Shown here piece after piece: positions 9,262-18,867 of a stretch of DNA of 64,000 nt. Every line of letters starts with the position of its first letter. The stretch's first letter is position 1. The notes under the pieces are model-generated. The model had not been told where the DNA came from. It saw only the letters and a list, made by a program, of their open reading frames with translations, and made no database searches. The translations under genes were made by a program, and so were the position numbers. Source of the DNA: CALKXV01 sp965228905 (lineage in GTDB: Bacteria; Pseudomonadota; Alphaproteobacteria; Rhodobacterales; Rhodobacteraceae); NCBI GenBank assembly GCA_965228905.1, contig CBDDII010000003.1, positions 744,001 to 808,000 of the forward strand, written 5' to 3'.

Positions 9262-11184
9262 TCAGAACCGGTAGGTCGCCGTCACCGCCAGCGTCCGGCC
9301 GGGCTCGGTAAGCGGCACGATATTCGGGTTGCCGACACCGTCGGCGCTGCGCGACACATAGGTTTCGTCGAAAAGGTTCCGCACGTCGAAACGCACCTGG
9401 AAGTTCTCAACTTCTTTCGGTTGGTAGACCGCATAGAGGTCGATGACCTCGTAGCCGTCCAGCGGGACCGTCGTGTCGTCGTTGTCGAGCGCGATTTCGG
9501 CCAAGGCGCCAAGTTGCCATGCGTCACTCACATCATAGGCAGCTTCGATACCGATGATGTGACCGACAGGCTTGCCGAGGTAATAGTTGGTCGTTCCGAT
9601 CGTGGCACCGTTCAGATCCACATCCGCGTAGGTATAGTTCAGTGCAGCAAAGCCGCGTTCGCCCGTATAGCGGAACGAACCGTCAAAGCCTTTGGAGATT
9701 ACGTCGTCCTGCACGCCGCGGCTGGTCCCGTCCAACGGCAGAACCCAGTTCAGATCATTGATCTCGGTATAGAAAACCGCACCGCTGGCCTCGATCGGGC
9801 CATTGTCATAGCGCAAACCGACCCGGGCCGCATTGGCACGCGACGAGGTGAAGCCGGTGTAATCCCAGACCGAACGTGCCAGAACCGCCTCGCCCAATTC
9901 ATAACCGCCCCAACTGGAAGCAAGACCTGCGTTCAAAGACCAGTTGTCGTTCAGGATGACATCGACAGCCGCGTTGGCGCTTAGTCCGGCGTCTTCGAAT
10001 TCCTCACCATTCACACCTTCAAAGTGGCTCCAGTCCGCGCGCGCACCATAGGAAACCGAAACGCGATCGCTCAGGTCCTGGCGCATCTGGACGAAAGCAC
10101 CAAAGTTCAGCACATCTTCGCGTCCACCCAACTCGACGGATTCCGCACTTTCGTCAAAGAAATCCAGACCGGCGGTCAGAGTGCCATTTCCAAGTTGGAA
10201 ATCGTTTTTTACCGTGCCGCTGACACTGGTATTGATGCCCGTCAGGCCACCCACATCCATCGTCTGCTTGTTGTAGTTCAACTGGACCTCGGGCGCGAAG
10301 TTGCCATCCGGCTGTTCATCAACATAGCTGAACGACAGGGATTCCCGCTTGGAAAGCGCGTCGATCAGGACGGTAGGCGTCGTCGTCAACTCCTCGAAAT
10401 CCGGACGGATCAGAAAGCCGAAGACCGGGTGTGATTGGGCCGACCTCTGGCCGCTGTCCTCGGTCTTTGATGCGGACAGGCTGATGCGCTTTCCGCTGTC
10501 GCTTGTATGGGCAAGTTTGAGGTTGAAGTCGGACAGATCGGCTTCCGTCCCGGTCACGGTATCGCCGTCGCCGTTTTTGTATTCATTGCCGCGCGTGATC
10601 GACCCGCCCAACAGCCATTCGAAGTTGCCAGTCATCCCGTAAACAAAGGTCGAGTTGCGACCGGTCGAGCCGTTGTCGCCAAAACTAAGCTTGGTGAAGC
10701 CGCCAAAGGTTTCGCCCGGTTCCAGGAGATCGCGCGCATCCTTGGTCTCATAGGCGATCCCGCCCCCCAGCGATTGCGGCCCCGCGTCGGCGGGCGCGAT
10801 ACCCTCGCTGACTTCGACCTTCTTCAAAAGTGCGGGGTCGATCAGCACGTTGCCCGTGTGGTGAAACGCCGACTTGTTCTGCCGCGCGCCGTCGATGGTC
10901 ACCGACAAAAGGCTTTCCTCGATCCCGTTCACGAAGACCTTCTGCGCAATCGGCGCACCGCCCGAGGACGTGATCGAGCTTTCGCCACGAAAAACGTCCT
11001 TCGCAGTCGTAGCGTTCCGGCTCTCGATTTCCTCTTCGGTGATCTCGTCATTGCCGAGAAGCGATTGCGCGTCCGGAGCCTCGATCCGAAGCGTGCCGAG
11101 GAAGAACGGGTCGTCGCTCTGTGCATGAAGCGTGCCGGCTGCAAAGCACGCGGAAAGAAGCAGCAGCCCCCTGGAAGTCATCAT
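9262..11184 (-). CDS. TonB-dependent outer-membrane receptor (iron/heme type)
   Basis: The 640-residue protein begins with a Sec signal (MMTSRGLLLLSACFAAGTLHA) and ends in TATYRF, the C-terminal aromatic signature of outer-membrane barrels. The plug has VFVNGIEESLLSVTIDGARQ and IDPALLKKVEVSEG-type segments as in hemoglobin/heme-siderophore receptors. Two start codons (11184, 11181) are adjacent; GGGGACAGGAAA precedes them. It is divergent from a second, similar receptor at 11458, and a siderophore ABC importer follows that one, so iron uptake is the likely job. The exact ligand is unknown. Confidence 0.9.
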   Translation of the reverse strand: MMTSRGLLLLSACFAAGTLHAQSDDPFFLGTLRIEAPDAQSLLGNDEITEEEIESRNATTAKDVFRGESSITSSGGAPIAQKVFVNGIEESLLSVTIDGARQNKSAFHHTGNVLIDPALLKKVEVSEGIAPADAGPQSLGGGIAYETKDARDLLEPGETFGGFTKLSFGDNGSTGRNSTFVYGMTGNFEWLLGGSITRGNEYKNGDGDTVTGTEADLSDFNLKLAHTSDSGKRISLSASKTEDSGQRSAQSHPVFGFLIRPDFEELTTTPTVLIDALSKRESLSFSYVDEQPDGNFAPEVQLNYNKQTMDVGGLTGINTSVSGTVKNDFQLGNGTLTAGLDFFDESAESVELGGREDVLNFGAFVQMRQDLSDRVSVSYGARADWSHFEGVNGEEFEDAGLSANAAVDVILNDNWSLNAGLASSWGGYELGEAVLARSVWDYTGFTSSRANAARVGLRYDNGPIEASGAVFYTEINDLNWVLPLDGTSRGVQDDVISKGFDGSFRYTGERGFAALNYTYADVDLNGATIGTTNYYLGKPVGHIIGIEAAYDVSDAWQLGALAEIALDNDDTTVPLDGYEVIDLYAVYQPKEVENFQVRFDVRNLFDETYVSRSADGVGNPNIVPLTEPGRTLAVTATYRF

Positions 11185-11287
11185 TTTCCTGTCCCCACCA
11201 GTGTTTTTCGCTGGAGAGCGTCGCGGAGACAGCAATCTGGCCTTCATGTGTTCGAGGATCGCAATTCCATTGTCCGATTGAAATTGT

Positions 11288-11301
11288 CAAGAATTTTCTT
11301 G
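11288..11301. promoter_or_regulatory. palindrome between divergent receptors, candidate iron-responsive operator
   Basis: CAAGAATTTTCTTG has 6-base inverted arms (CAAGAA/TTCTTG) around TT and lies midway in the 273-base divergent gap between the two TonB receptors. It resembles the general shape of Irr/Fur-type AT-rich palindromes in alphaproteobacteria. The regulator is inferred from context, not shown. Confidence 0.4.
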
Positions 11302-11457
11302 CCGGAGAGCCAACATGCCGGAGCATTGCCCAGGAATGAGGCAAGTAGCGGAAAACATTGAGCTTGACGCGCCATCGGCTTTGTGGTGCGACAGGCGTTG
11401 GCAGCGACGGTTTCCTTAGCGACCTCAAACGAAACTTTGGGGTTGGGGGAAACAACC

Positions 11458-13410
11458 ATGCAAAAACTGACGGGCCTGTCTTCGGCCCTTGCCATCATCT
11501 CGGCGACACAGGCGTTCGGGCAGGCCGGGGAACCATTTCATCTTGGAACGATCTTCATCGGATCGGATGCAACCAACGAAATAGGTATCGACAACGAGGA
11601 TTTGACGCGGACCAATCCGACCGACCTTCAGGATGTCTTTGCGACCGAGCCGACCGTTTCGGTCGGAAGCTCGCTACCGATTTCGCAAAAAATCTATGTA
11701 AACGGCGTGGAAGAGAACAACCTGAACGTGACCATCGACGGGGCGCGTCAGAACAACCGTATCTTCCACCACAGCGCGACGACCTACATCGACCCGGAAC
11801 TGCTGAAAGCGGTCCGCGTGGACCCCGGCGTTGCACCTGCCGATGCAGGCCCCGCCGCCACCGCCGGTGCCATCGCATTCGAAACCAAGGACGTGGACGA
11901 TCTTCTTGACCCCGGTCTGACCTTCGGCGGCACAATGTCGACCGAGTTTCGCAGCAACGGCGGCGCGTTGACCAACAGTCTCGCGCTCTACGGACGCTCG
12001 GGGAACTTCGACTACCTCGCCTTCGGAAAGATTGCGAACGGTGGCTTGCAGCAGGACGGCAACGGCGATGACATCGTCGGCTCGGAAACCGCGCTGACAA
12101 GCGGGCTAGGCAAGATCGGTTTTAACGGTGCGGACGGAAGCCGGGTGGAGCTGTCGTTCGAAAGGGTGAAGGACGACGCCGAGCGTCCCCTTCGCGCCGA
12201 CTTTGCCGGCATCGGCGGCGGTACGGATACCCGGCTTTGGACGCTGGAACGCCAGAACATCGTTCTGACCTATACCGGCGCAGACACCGGCGGCATCTGG
12301 AAGCCGACAGCGCAACTGGCCTTCAACGCGACCGATCTCTACACCGGCCCCATGCCCGGTTCGACCGACGCCTATTCGGGCAAGGCGGAAAGCCTGACGG
12401 GCAAGCTGGAAAACGAATTTGCGGTTGCCAATGGCACAATCACGGCGGGCGTCGATTTCTATTCCGACGTCGTGGACATCACCGGCGAAGGCACTGCCGT
12501 CTATTTCGCCGAGGAAAAGGCAACGAACGTCGGGGCCTATGCCCAGGCGCGGCTGGACCTGTCCGACCGGTTTCGCGTCACAACCGGGGCGCGGTACGAT
12601 TTCCAGCGGTTTGAAGGTCTGGATGGCACGACCTATGACAACAGCGGTTTCTCCGCCAATATCGCAGGCGACTACGATGTAAGCGACACGCTGACCATCA
12701 GTGCCGGTGCGTCGCGCGTCTGGGGCGGCATCGCCCTTGCGGAAAGTTTTCTGATGGACCCGGCCTGGACCTATCCCGCCGACATCGAACCCGTGACCTC
12801 CGAGAATTTCTATCTCGGCGCGAATGCCACGCTTGGCGCTTTCGATCTGAACGGCAAGATCTTCCAGACCAATATCGACAACGCGCGCAACCTTTACGGT
12901 GGTGCCGCGACCGAGACCTTCGGGGCCGATCCCGGCGATACCTCAGACCTCGACAGCAAGGGGTTCGAGATCGGTGCGACCTATAACTGGAGCTCCGGTT
13001 TCGCGCGGATCGCCTATGCCAACATCGAGTCGGAAATCGACGGCATCGACGCCGACAGCTACACGGGCCGGTATCTGACCACGCCGCTCGGCGACAATCT
13101 GATCATCGAAGTGGTCCATACCTTCGAAGACCGTGCGCTGACCATCGGCGCGGATGCGCAGATCACCTTTGACCGCGACGGCACCTATCTTGGCACACCA
13201 AGCGGCACGCTCGAAGGCGCAACGGTGGTCAACGGCTTCGCCGAGTGGAAGCCTCAGAACATTGCGGGCCTGACGATACGCGGCGAAGTGAACAACCTGT
13301 TCGACGAACACTACACCGACCGCGCGTCTTATGGGCAAGAGTTCGGCAGCGTGACCCCGCTTTATGAACCGGGACGTTCGGTCAGCGTGCTTGCGACCTA
13401 TCGGTTCTAG
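11458..13410 (+). CDS. TonB-dependent outer-membrane receptor (iron/siderophore type)
   Basis: The 650-residue product starts at the ATG at 11458 after TTGGGGG; the earlier in-frame start adds 25 residues before the signal peptide MQKLTGLSSALAIISATQAFG. It ends in LATYRF. The mature N-terminus GEPFHLGTIFIG and the plug motif VYVNGVEENNLNVTIDGARQ parallel the divergent receptor (DDPFFLGTLRIE, VFVNGIEESLLSVTIDGARQ), so the two are paralogs. The FatB-type importer starts 460 bases further on the same strand, making a siderophore the likely ligand. Confidence 0.9.
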   Translation: MQKLTGLSSALAIISATQAFGQAGEPFHLGTIFIGSDATNEIGIDNEDLTRTNPTDLQDVFATEPTVSVGSSLPISQKIYVNGVEENNLNVTIDGARQNNRIFHHSATTYIDPELLKAVRVDPGVAPADAGPAATAGAIAFETKDVDDLLDPGLTFGGTMSTEFRSNGGALTNSLALYGRSGNFDYLAFGKIANGGLQQDGNGDDIVGSETALTSGLGKIGFNGADGSRVELSFERVKDDAERPLRADFAGIGGGTDTRLWTLERQNIVLTYTGADTGGIWKPTAQLAFNATDLYTGPMPGSTDAYSGKAESLTGKLENEFAVANGTITAGVDFYSDVVDITGEGTAVYFAEEKATNVGAYAQARLDLSDRFRVTTGARYDFQRFEGLDGTTYDNSGFSANIAGDYDVSDTLTISAGASRVWGGIALAESFLMDPAWTYPADIEPVTSENFYLGANATLGAFDLNGKIFQTNIDNARNLYGGAATETFGADPGDTSDLDSKGFEIGATYNWSSGFARIAYANIESEIDGIDADSYTGRYLTTPLGDNLIIEVVHTFEDRALTIGADAQITFDRDGTYLGTPSGTLEGATVVNGFAEWKPQNIAGLTIRGEVNNLFDEHYTDRASYGQEFGSVTPLYEPGRSVSVLATYRF

Positions 13411-13420
13411 GCCGGAAATT

Positions 13421-13454
13421 CGCCTGGCGCACCATCCCTCGGGTGCGTCAGGCG
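13421..13454 (+). terminator. stem-loop between converging receptor and DUF2218 genes
   Basis: A 13-base arm at 13421-13433 pairs with 13442-13454 with one mismatch (CGCCTGGCGCACC against GGTGCGTCAGGCG) and an 8-base loop. It begins 10 bases after the receptor stop and ends before the DUF2218 stop, so it could end transcripts from both sides. There is no T-run. Confidence 0.5.
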
Positions 13455-13461
13455 GATGCCC

Positions 13462-13746
13462 TCAGCTTTCGACCCAGGTCATCTGGGCAAAGTTCTCGCG
13501 AAAGGCAAAACGTTCCAGGTGCTTGTCGATCACCGACTTGGCGTTTGGCACGTTTTCCGGCCCTTTCAGGTCGAAATCCACGGTCAATGCAGTTTCATCC
13601 GCGTGAAACCGCGCAACGCCGCCGGGGAACTCCGCCGTGCCTTCGGTCTCGGTATAATCCACCTCGATCTTGTGGGCGAAATGCTTGCAGAGTTGGACGA
13701 GATACTTGGAGGCATTGGGGGTTTCGAAGGTGCCCTTGAGGTTCAT
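13462..13746 (-). CDS. DUF2218 family protein
   Basis: With the ATG at 13746 the product has 94 residues, the usual DUF2218 length. Family features are SKYLVQLCKHFAHKIEVDY near the N-terminus and HLERFAFRENFAQMTW at the C-terminus. The family has no established function but is often found beside siderophore receptors and siderophore importers, as here: it sits between a TonB receptor and a FatB-type importer and is divergent from the latter. The open frame upstream to 13809 adds 21 residues that lack family resemblance. Confidence 0.8.
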   Translation of the reverse strand: MNLKGTFETPNASKYLVQLCKHFAHKIEVDYTETEGTAEFPGGVARFHADETALTVDFDLKGPENVPNAKSVIDKHLERFAFRENFAQMTWVES

Positions 13747-13758
13747 GAGAGATTCCCG

Positions 13759-13769
13759 ACAAAATTTGT
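13759..13769. promoter_or_regulatory. small palindrome in the DUF2218/importer divergent promoter
   Basis: ACAAAATTTGT has 5-base inverted arms and lies 13 bases upstream of the DUF2218 start and 100 bases upstream of the siderophore binding-protein gene. It is a possible operator site for either gene. Only the symmetry supports it. Confidence 0.25.
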
Positions 13770-13869
13770 AAGCTACCTCTGGACTCGGACTTTTTGCGCG
13801 ATTAATCAAGCCAAAAGCCCGCTCGCCACGCCAATGCCAGCCATGCGGCCCACCTGAAAAGGAAAGCGC

Positions 13870-14760
13870 ATGGTACGTTCTGCCCTTATTGCACTGACTC
13901 TTATTGCCGCCCCTGCATGGGCGGACTCCATCACCGTTCAGACCTACGCGGGCGAGGTCGAGGTCGCCGCAACCCCCGAAAAAGTCGCCGTCTTCGATAT
14001 TGCCGCCCTGGACACGCTGGACGCGCTGGGCCTGAGCGTCGATGGCGTGGTTGCGCCGCTTTACGTGCCTTACGTCGAGGATGCCGCCGCCGGTGCCGAG
14101 AACGTCGGGTCGTTGTTCGAGCCGAATTTCGAAGCCGTCGCCGCGCTTGCGCCGGACCTCATCATTGCCGGCGGGCGGTCATCAAAGGTTGCCCCAGACC
14201 TTGCCAAGATCGCGCCGACCATCGACATGACGATCTGGGACGACACCGTGGGTGAAGGGCTTGCCCGGCTGGAAACCTATGGCAAGATCTTTGGCAAGGA
14301 AGCCGAAGCCGACGCCCTGCGCGATGCCTTCACCGCAAAACTCGACGCTGCCAAAGGGGCGGTCGCCGGAAAGGGCGGTGCGCTGATCGTTATGACCAAC
14401 GGCCCGAAGGTATCCGCCTACGGCGCCTCCGGCCGGTTCGGCTGGCTGCACAAGGCGCTGGATTTGCCCGAAGCCGTGGTTGATGTGGAACAGGCCACCC
14501 ATGGCGAGGCGATCAGTTTCGAGTTCATCAAGGATGCCGATCCCGACATCCTGATCGTGGTCGACCGTCTGGCCGCCATCGGACAGGACGGCGACAATGC
14601 CCGGACCACGCTGGACAACGCTTTGGTGCATGAAACCAAGGCCTGGAAGAACGGCAATGTCGTCTTCGTGGAAAGCGCCCCGCTTTACGTCGCAACCGGC
14701 GGCATCCAGTCCATGAGTCTCATCCTCGACCAGTTCATCGCCGCCTTCGGCGCAAGCTGA
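13870..14760 (+). CDS. siderophore ABC transporter substrate-binding protein, FatB/YclQ type
   Basis: The 296-residue protein has a short Sec signal (MVRSALIALTLIAAPAWA) and a class III binding-protein layout (Peripla_BP_2). VFDIAALDTLDALGL and PDLIIAGGRSS are typical of FatB/YclQ/CeuE-like petrobactin or catecholate siderophore binders. GGAAAG lies 3 bases before the ATG. Two FecCD permeases and an ATPase follow with gaps or overlaps of a few bases, forming a complete importer. Confidence 0.9.
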   Translation: MVRSALIALTLIAAPAWADSITVQTYAGEVEVAATPEKVAVFDIAALDTLDALGLSVDGVVAPLYVPYVEDAAAGAENVGSLFEPNFEAVAALAPDLIIAGGRSSKVAPDLAKIAPTIDMTIWDDTVGEGLARLETYGKIFGKEAEADALRDAFTAKLDAAKGAVAGKGGALIVMTNGPKVSAYGASGRFGWLHKALDLPEAVVDVEQATHGEAISFEFIKDADPDILIVVDRLAAIGQDGDNARTTLDNALVHETKAWKNGNVVFVESAPLYVATGGIQSMSLILDQFIAAFGAS

Positions 14761-14764
14761 CCTC

Positions 14765-15700
14765 ATGCGGATCAAGGCAAGCCTCGTATGCCTGGCGGGG
14801 CTTGCCGCACTCTCGCTCGCCGTGGGCGTGATCGACCTGCGGGCGGAAAGCGACGCGCTCGGCCTTCTGCTTGTCAGCCGCATTCCCCGCACGATTGCGG
14901 TTCTGATCGCTGGATCGGCCCTGGCGATCTCGGGTGCGATCATGCAGATGCTTGTGCGCAACCGCTTCGTCGAACCAATGACCACGGGAACCGGGCAGGG
15001 CGCAGCCTTGGGCGTTCTGGTCGCCACGCTCGCCTTTCCCGCCGCGCCTATTCTCGTGAAAATGATGATCGCCACGTTGACCGCACTCGCGGCGAGTCTT
15101 GGATTTCTGGCCATGGTGCAAAGGCTGCCCGTGGCGCAACCGCTGCTCGTGCCACTTGTCGGCCTGATCTACAGCGGGCTGATTGGCGCGGTCGTCACCT
15201 TCATCGCCTTTCAATGGGACTTGCTGCAATACATCGACATTTGGCTGAACGGCGAATTCTCCGGCATCCTGCAGGGCCGCTACGAGCTTCTGTGGATCGC
15301 CGCCCTGATTGCCGCACTCGCCTATCTGGTCGCCGACCAATTCTCCATCGTCGGCATGGGGCCAACCGCCAGCATCAACCTTGGCCTGAACTACCGGCAA
15401 GTGATGCTGTCGGGGTTGCTTGCAATTTCGGTTGTCAGCGCCCTGACCGTGGTGATCGTCGGAGCCATTCCTTTTATCGGCCTCGTCGTGCCCAACATCG
15501 TCTCACGCCGATACGGCGACAACCTGCGTCAGACGCTTCCGGTTACCGCGATCTGGGGGGCAGGGGCGGTGCTGGTCTCGGACATCCTCGGGCGCATTCT
15601 GCGCTATCCGTTCGAGATCCCTGTCGGCACGGTTTTCGGAGTGATCGGCGCGGCGGTGTTCCTGTGGCTTCTTTACGCACGGCCCGATGTCAGATCGTAA
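14765..15700 (+). CDS. siderophore ABC transporter permease, FecCD family (FatD/YclN type)
   Basis: A 311-residue multi-pass permease (8-10 hydrophobic segments) of the BtuC/FecCD family. IPRTIAVLIAGSALAISGAIMQ and the coupling region GAIPFIGLVVPNIVSRRYG are the family signatures. Lies 4 bases after the binding-protein gene and overlaps the next permease by 14 bases. Pairs with that permease as a heterodimer. Confidence 0.92.
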   Translation: MRIKASLVCLAGLAALSLAVGVIDLRAESDALGLLLVSRIPRTIAVLIAGSALAISGAIMQMLVRNRFVEPMTTGTGQGAALGVLVATLAFPAAPILVKMMIATLTALAASLGFLAMVQRLPVAQPLLVPLVGLIYSGLIGAVVTFIAFQWDLLQYIDIWLNGEFSGILQGRYELLWIAALIAALAYLVADQFSIVGMGPTASINLGLNYRQVMLSGLLAISVVSALTVVIVGAIPFIGLVVPNIVSRRYGDNLRQTLPVTAIWGAGAVLVSDILGRILRYPFEIPVGTVFGVIGAAVFLWLLYARPDVRS

Positions 15701-16634
15701 GGTCATCGCCTGCCTTGCCCTGGCCGCACTGGCGACCATGCTGGGCTTCATGGTGCTGGGGGCCAAGGCGCCATGGAGCTTCCTGCTGCCTTTCCGCGGC
15801 GAAAAACTGGCGGCGCTGGTGCTGATCGCCGTTTCGGTCTCGACCTCAACGGTCCTGTTCCAGACGATCACCTTCAATCGCATCCTGACTCCCGCGATCA
15901 TGGGGTTCGATGCGCTTTACGTGATGCTGCTGACGCTGGCCGTGTTCTTCCTCGGCGGGCAAAGCGTCGTGCAGCTTCCGCCCGTGGGCGTCTTTCTCGT
16001 CACCTGCGCGACGCTGACGCTCGCTTCGCTGGCACTCTTCGGTACGCTTCTCGGTCAAACGCGGGGGGACATTTTCCGGATGGTGCTGACGGGTATCATC
16101 TTCGGCTATCTCTTCCGTTCGCTGACGAGTTTCATTCAACGGATGATCGACCCGAACGAATACGCGGTGATCCAGATCGGCTCTTACGCGCGCTTCAACA
16201 CCATTGAAACAGACCTTCTGTTGATCGCCGCCCCGGTCACGCTGGCCGCCTTGACCGCCGTCTGGTCGATGCGCCGCAGCCTCGATGTGATCTCGCTAGG
16301 CACGGAAGCGGCCATAAGCCTCGGCGAGAACCCGAAGCGCAGGCAATTGCAGGCGCTGGCACTGATCGCCGTCCTCGTCTCGGTCGCCACCGCCTTTGTC
16401 GGCCCTGTCGTTTTCCTCGGTCTGCTGGTCGCAAGCCTTGCCCACGTCATCCGCCCGACGCCGCACCACGCGACGCTACTGCCTGTCGCGGCGCTGATTT
16501 CGATCATCGTGCTGGTCGGCGGGCAGACCGTGCTGGAACGTGTGCTTGGCCTCGCCACGCCGCTTTCGGTCGTGATCGACCTCCTTGGCGGCGCGGTCTT
16601 CCTGATCCTCGTTCTGAAGGGTGCTGCCCGATGA
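15687..16634 (+). CDS. siderophore ABC transporter permease, FecCD family (FatC/YclO type)
   Basis: A 315-residue multi-pass permease; FQTITFNRILTPAIMGFDAL and GPVVFLGLLVASLAH are the FecCD family signatures in the slightly different form seen in FatC/YclO subunits. It overlaps the upstream permease by 14 bases and the ATPase by 4 bases, so the cassette is translationally coupled. Confidence 0.92.
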   Translation: MSDRKVIACLALAALATMLGFMVLGAKAPWSFLLPFRGEKLAALVLIAVSVSTSTVLFQTITFNRILTPAIMGFDALYVMLLTLAVFFLGGQSVVQLPPVGVFLVTCATLTLASLALFGTLLGQTRGDIFRMVLTGIIFGYLFRSLTSFIQRMIDPNEYAVIQIGSYARFNTIETDLLLIAAPVTLAALTAVWSMRRSLDVISLGTEAAISLGENPKRRQLQALALIAVLVSVATAFVGPVVFLGLLVASLAHVIRPTPHHATLLPVAALISIIVLVGGQTVLERVLGLATPLSVVIDLLGGAVFLILVLKGAAR

Positions 16635-17383
16635 TACGTATCGAAAACCTCTCTCACCGGATCGGCGCGACCGGCATCCTGCACGACATCACCCTCGATG
16701 TGCCAAAGGGCGGCGTGACCGCGATGATCGGACCGAACGGCGCTGGCAAGTCCACGCTACTGTCACTGGTTGCGCGGCTGCACCCGGTGCAAACCGGTCG
16801 CATCACGATTGATGGCAATGACGTCTCGACCACTCCGAGCGACGCATTGGCCAGACAACTTGCCATCCTGCCGCAATCCAGCGAAATCGCCCCGCGCCTT
16901 ACAGTTGCGCAACTGGTTGCCTTCGGCCGCTACCCCCACAGCAAGGGCCGGTTGACCGCCGCCTGTCGCGAGACTGTGGAACGCTCCATCGAAAGGTTCG
17001 ACCTTCAGCCGTTCCGCGACCGTATGCTCGACACGCTCTCCGGCGGACAGCGCCAACGTGCCCTGATCGCCATGGCCTGCGCACAGGACACGGACTACCT
17101 GCTTCTTGACGAACCGCTCAACAATCTCGACATCGCCGCATCGCGCAGCCTGATGGCATTGCTGCGCGGCATGGCGGAAGTGGACGGCAAGACCATCCTC
17201 ATAGTCCTGCACGACATCAATTACGCCAGCGCCTATGCCGACAGGATCGTCGCGTTGTCGAAGGGGAAACTGGCCGCCCAGGGCGCACCCGCAGATGTCG
17301 TGACCCCAGCAACCCTGGCCGATACGTTCGGCACCGAGGTGAAGATTCTTCAGCAAGACGGTAAACCGGTGGTGTTGGTCTAA
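16631..17383 (+). CDS. siderophore ABC transporter ATP-binding protein (FatE/YclP type)
   Basis: A 250-residue ATPase with Walker A GPNGAGKST, Q-loop ILPQSSEIAP, signature LSGGQRQR, Walker B YLLLDEPLNNLD and switch His in VLHDINYA. This is the standard FecE/FhuC-like subunit and completes the siderophore importer. No terminator with a T-run is evident after its stop. Confidence 0.93.
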   Translation: MIRIENLSHRIGATGILHDITLDVPKGGVTAMIGPNGAGKSTLLSLVARLHPVQTGRITIDGNDVSTTPSDALARQLAILPQSSEIAPRLTVAQLVAFGRYPHSKGRLTAACRETVERSIERFDLQPFRDRMLDTLSGGQRQRALIAMACAQDTDYLLLDEPLNNLDIAASRSLMALLRGMAEVDGKTILIVLHDINYASAYADRIVALSKGKLAAQGAPADVVTPATLADTFGTEVKILQQDGKPVVLV

Positions 17384-17762
17384 AGAACTTTGACCACACC
17401 GGCGCGGCGCAGTCCGGGTTGCGTGCTTCAAAAATCCTCGCACGAATTTCTCTGGGAATCACAACGGGTCGCCTTTGGCCCTGAACCTGCCTGCGCCGGA
17501 AGAAAGGCCCATTTCCACACGCACCGTACAGCAAGGAGGTGCCTGTGGAGCGACCCGATTTTGCGATACAATACATTGAAATTACTGTAACATATTACTT
17601 GTCGGCAAAAAACATATTGTAAAAAGATCAATTTTGCCGAATAGTTGGCCCGCCAGCGATCCATGGCAGCCATTTGGGAGTATTGGCACGGGATCACTCG
17701 GCGCGATTTGAACCGGCCTGCCGTTCGGAGCCGGGCAGATAGTGAAACGGGAGGAGGAAAGA
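17384..17762. other. 379-base intergenic region with AT-rich core upstream of the TRAP operon
   Basis: No convincing gene. The stretch from about 17560 to 17645 is markedly AT-rich compared with its surroundings and probably holds the TRAP promoter. It contains GTAACATATTAC (17587-17598; arms GTAA/TTAC), a possible operator half-palindrome. A strong ribosome-binding site GGAGGAGGAAAG immediately precedes the dctP-type ATG at 17763. Confidence 0.5.
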
Positions 17763-18845
17763 ATGATCCCTAGCAGAAGATGGTTGCTTGGCACCGTATT
17801 GGCCGCGGTCGCGAGCGTTGGACCAATGCTTGGCCAGGTTCAGGCGGAAGCCCTGCACAAGTGGAAGATGGCGACCACGGTCACGGGTGGCCCCATGATG
17901 GAACTTGGCATCAAGGCCTATGCCGAGCGGGTCGCCGAGATGACCGACGGGCGTGTCGAGATCGAGGTCTTCCCGGCCGGTGCGCTTGGCAAGGCTCTGG
18001 ACGTGTCGACGACCGTGCGCAAAGGCATTGCCGAAGTCGGCCATACCTGGATGGGTTATGACTGGGGCAAGGACAAGACAACCGTTCTTTTCGGCGGATT
18101 CGCCGGTTCCATGGACAGCGAGCGGATGTTGCACTGGCTGTACGAGGGCGGCGGTCAGGATCTCTGGGCCGAGTTCCGTCAGGAACGGTTCGACCTTGTC
18201 TCGATGCCGCTTTTCATTCGCCCGGCCGAAGTTTTCCTGCATTCCAAAAAGCCGGTATCGTCGCTTGACGACCTTCAAGGTCTGAAATTGCGCACGGCCG
18301 GGGCTTGGTTGGAACTGGCCAGCGAATTGGGGGCCGCCCCGGTGACGATGGCCGCGGGCGATGTCTATACCTCGCTTGAGCGCGGCGTGATCGACGCGAC
18401 GGAATGGGGCACGCTTTACGAAAACGTCTCGCCCGGTTTCAACAAGATCGCGAAATACGTCATTATTCCCGGCGTCCACCAACCGACCGCGCCCTATGAA
18501 CTGGTCATCAACCCCGATGCCTGGGCCGAGCTTTCGGATCTGGACAAGCAGATGGTCAAACTGGCCGCAAAGGTCGTGACACTGGAAAGCTGGATGACCA
18601 TCGGTCACGAAGACGCCAAGGCGCTCCAATACTATCGCGACAACGGCAACGAGGTGATCGTGCTAAGCGACGAGGTCAAGCGCAAGGCCAAGGACATCGC
18701 AACGGTCTGGGCCGACAAGCAGGCTGCCGAGAACCCCTGGTTCAAGCGTGTCATGGACGCCCAGCGCGAATACGAACAATCCTGGCTCGAGGCAGAGGAT
18801 TATCGTGACGTCGCCCTTCCGATGAAGGCCGCGGCGGCAAACTGA
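17763..18845 (+). CDS. TRAP transporter substrate-binding protein (DctP family)
   Basis: The 360-residue product starts at 17763 directly after GGAGGAGGAAAG and has a Sec signal (MIPSRRWLLGTVLAAVASV). DctP features include VEIEVFPAGALGKALDVSTT and the conserved Arg in GLKLRTAGAW. ATEWGTLYENVSPGFNK and YELVINPDAW match the DctP subgroup that binds mono- or dicarboxylates and keto acids. It works with the DctQ and DctM subunits encoded downstream. The ligand is not predictable with confidence. Confidence 0.93.
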   Translation: MIPSRRWLLGTVLAAVASVGPMLGQVQAEALHKWKMATTVTGGPMMELGIKAYAERVAEMTDGRVEIEVFPAGALGKALDVSTTVRKGIAEVGHTWMGYDWGKDKTTVLFGGFAGSMDSERMLHWLYEGGGQDLWAEFRQERFDLVSMPLFIRPAEVFLHSKKPVSSLDDLQGLKLRTAGAWLELASELGAAPVTMAAGDVYTSLERGVIDATEWGTLYENVSPGFNKIAKYVIIPGVHQPTAPYELVINPDAWAELSDLDKQMVKLAAKVVTLESWMTIGHEDAKALQYYRDNGNEVIVLSDEVKRKAKDIATVWADKQAAENPWFKRVMDAQREYEQSWLEAEDYRDVALPMKAAAAN

Positions 18846-18867
18846 ACCGTCTTTGCCAGGACCGTAT

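Noticed and set aside
10507..11361. 284-codon open frame opposite the first TonB receptor
   Set aside because: It is antisense to the receptor and runs through its signal peptide region with no motif of its own.
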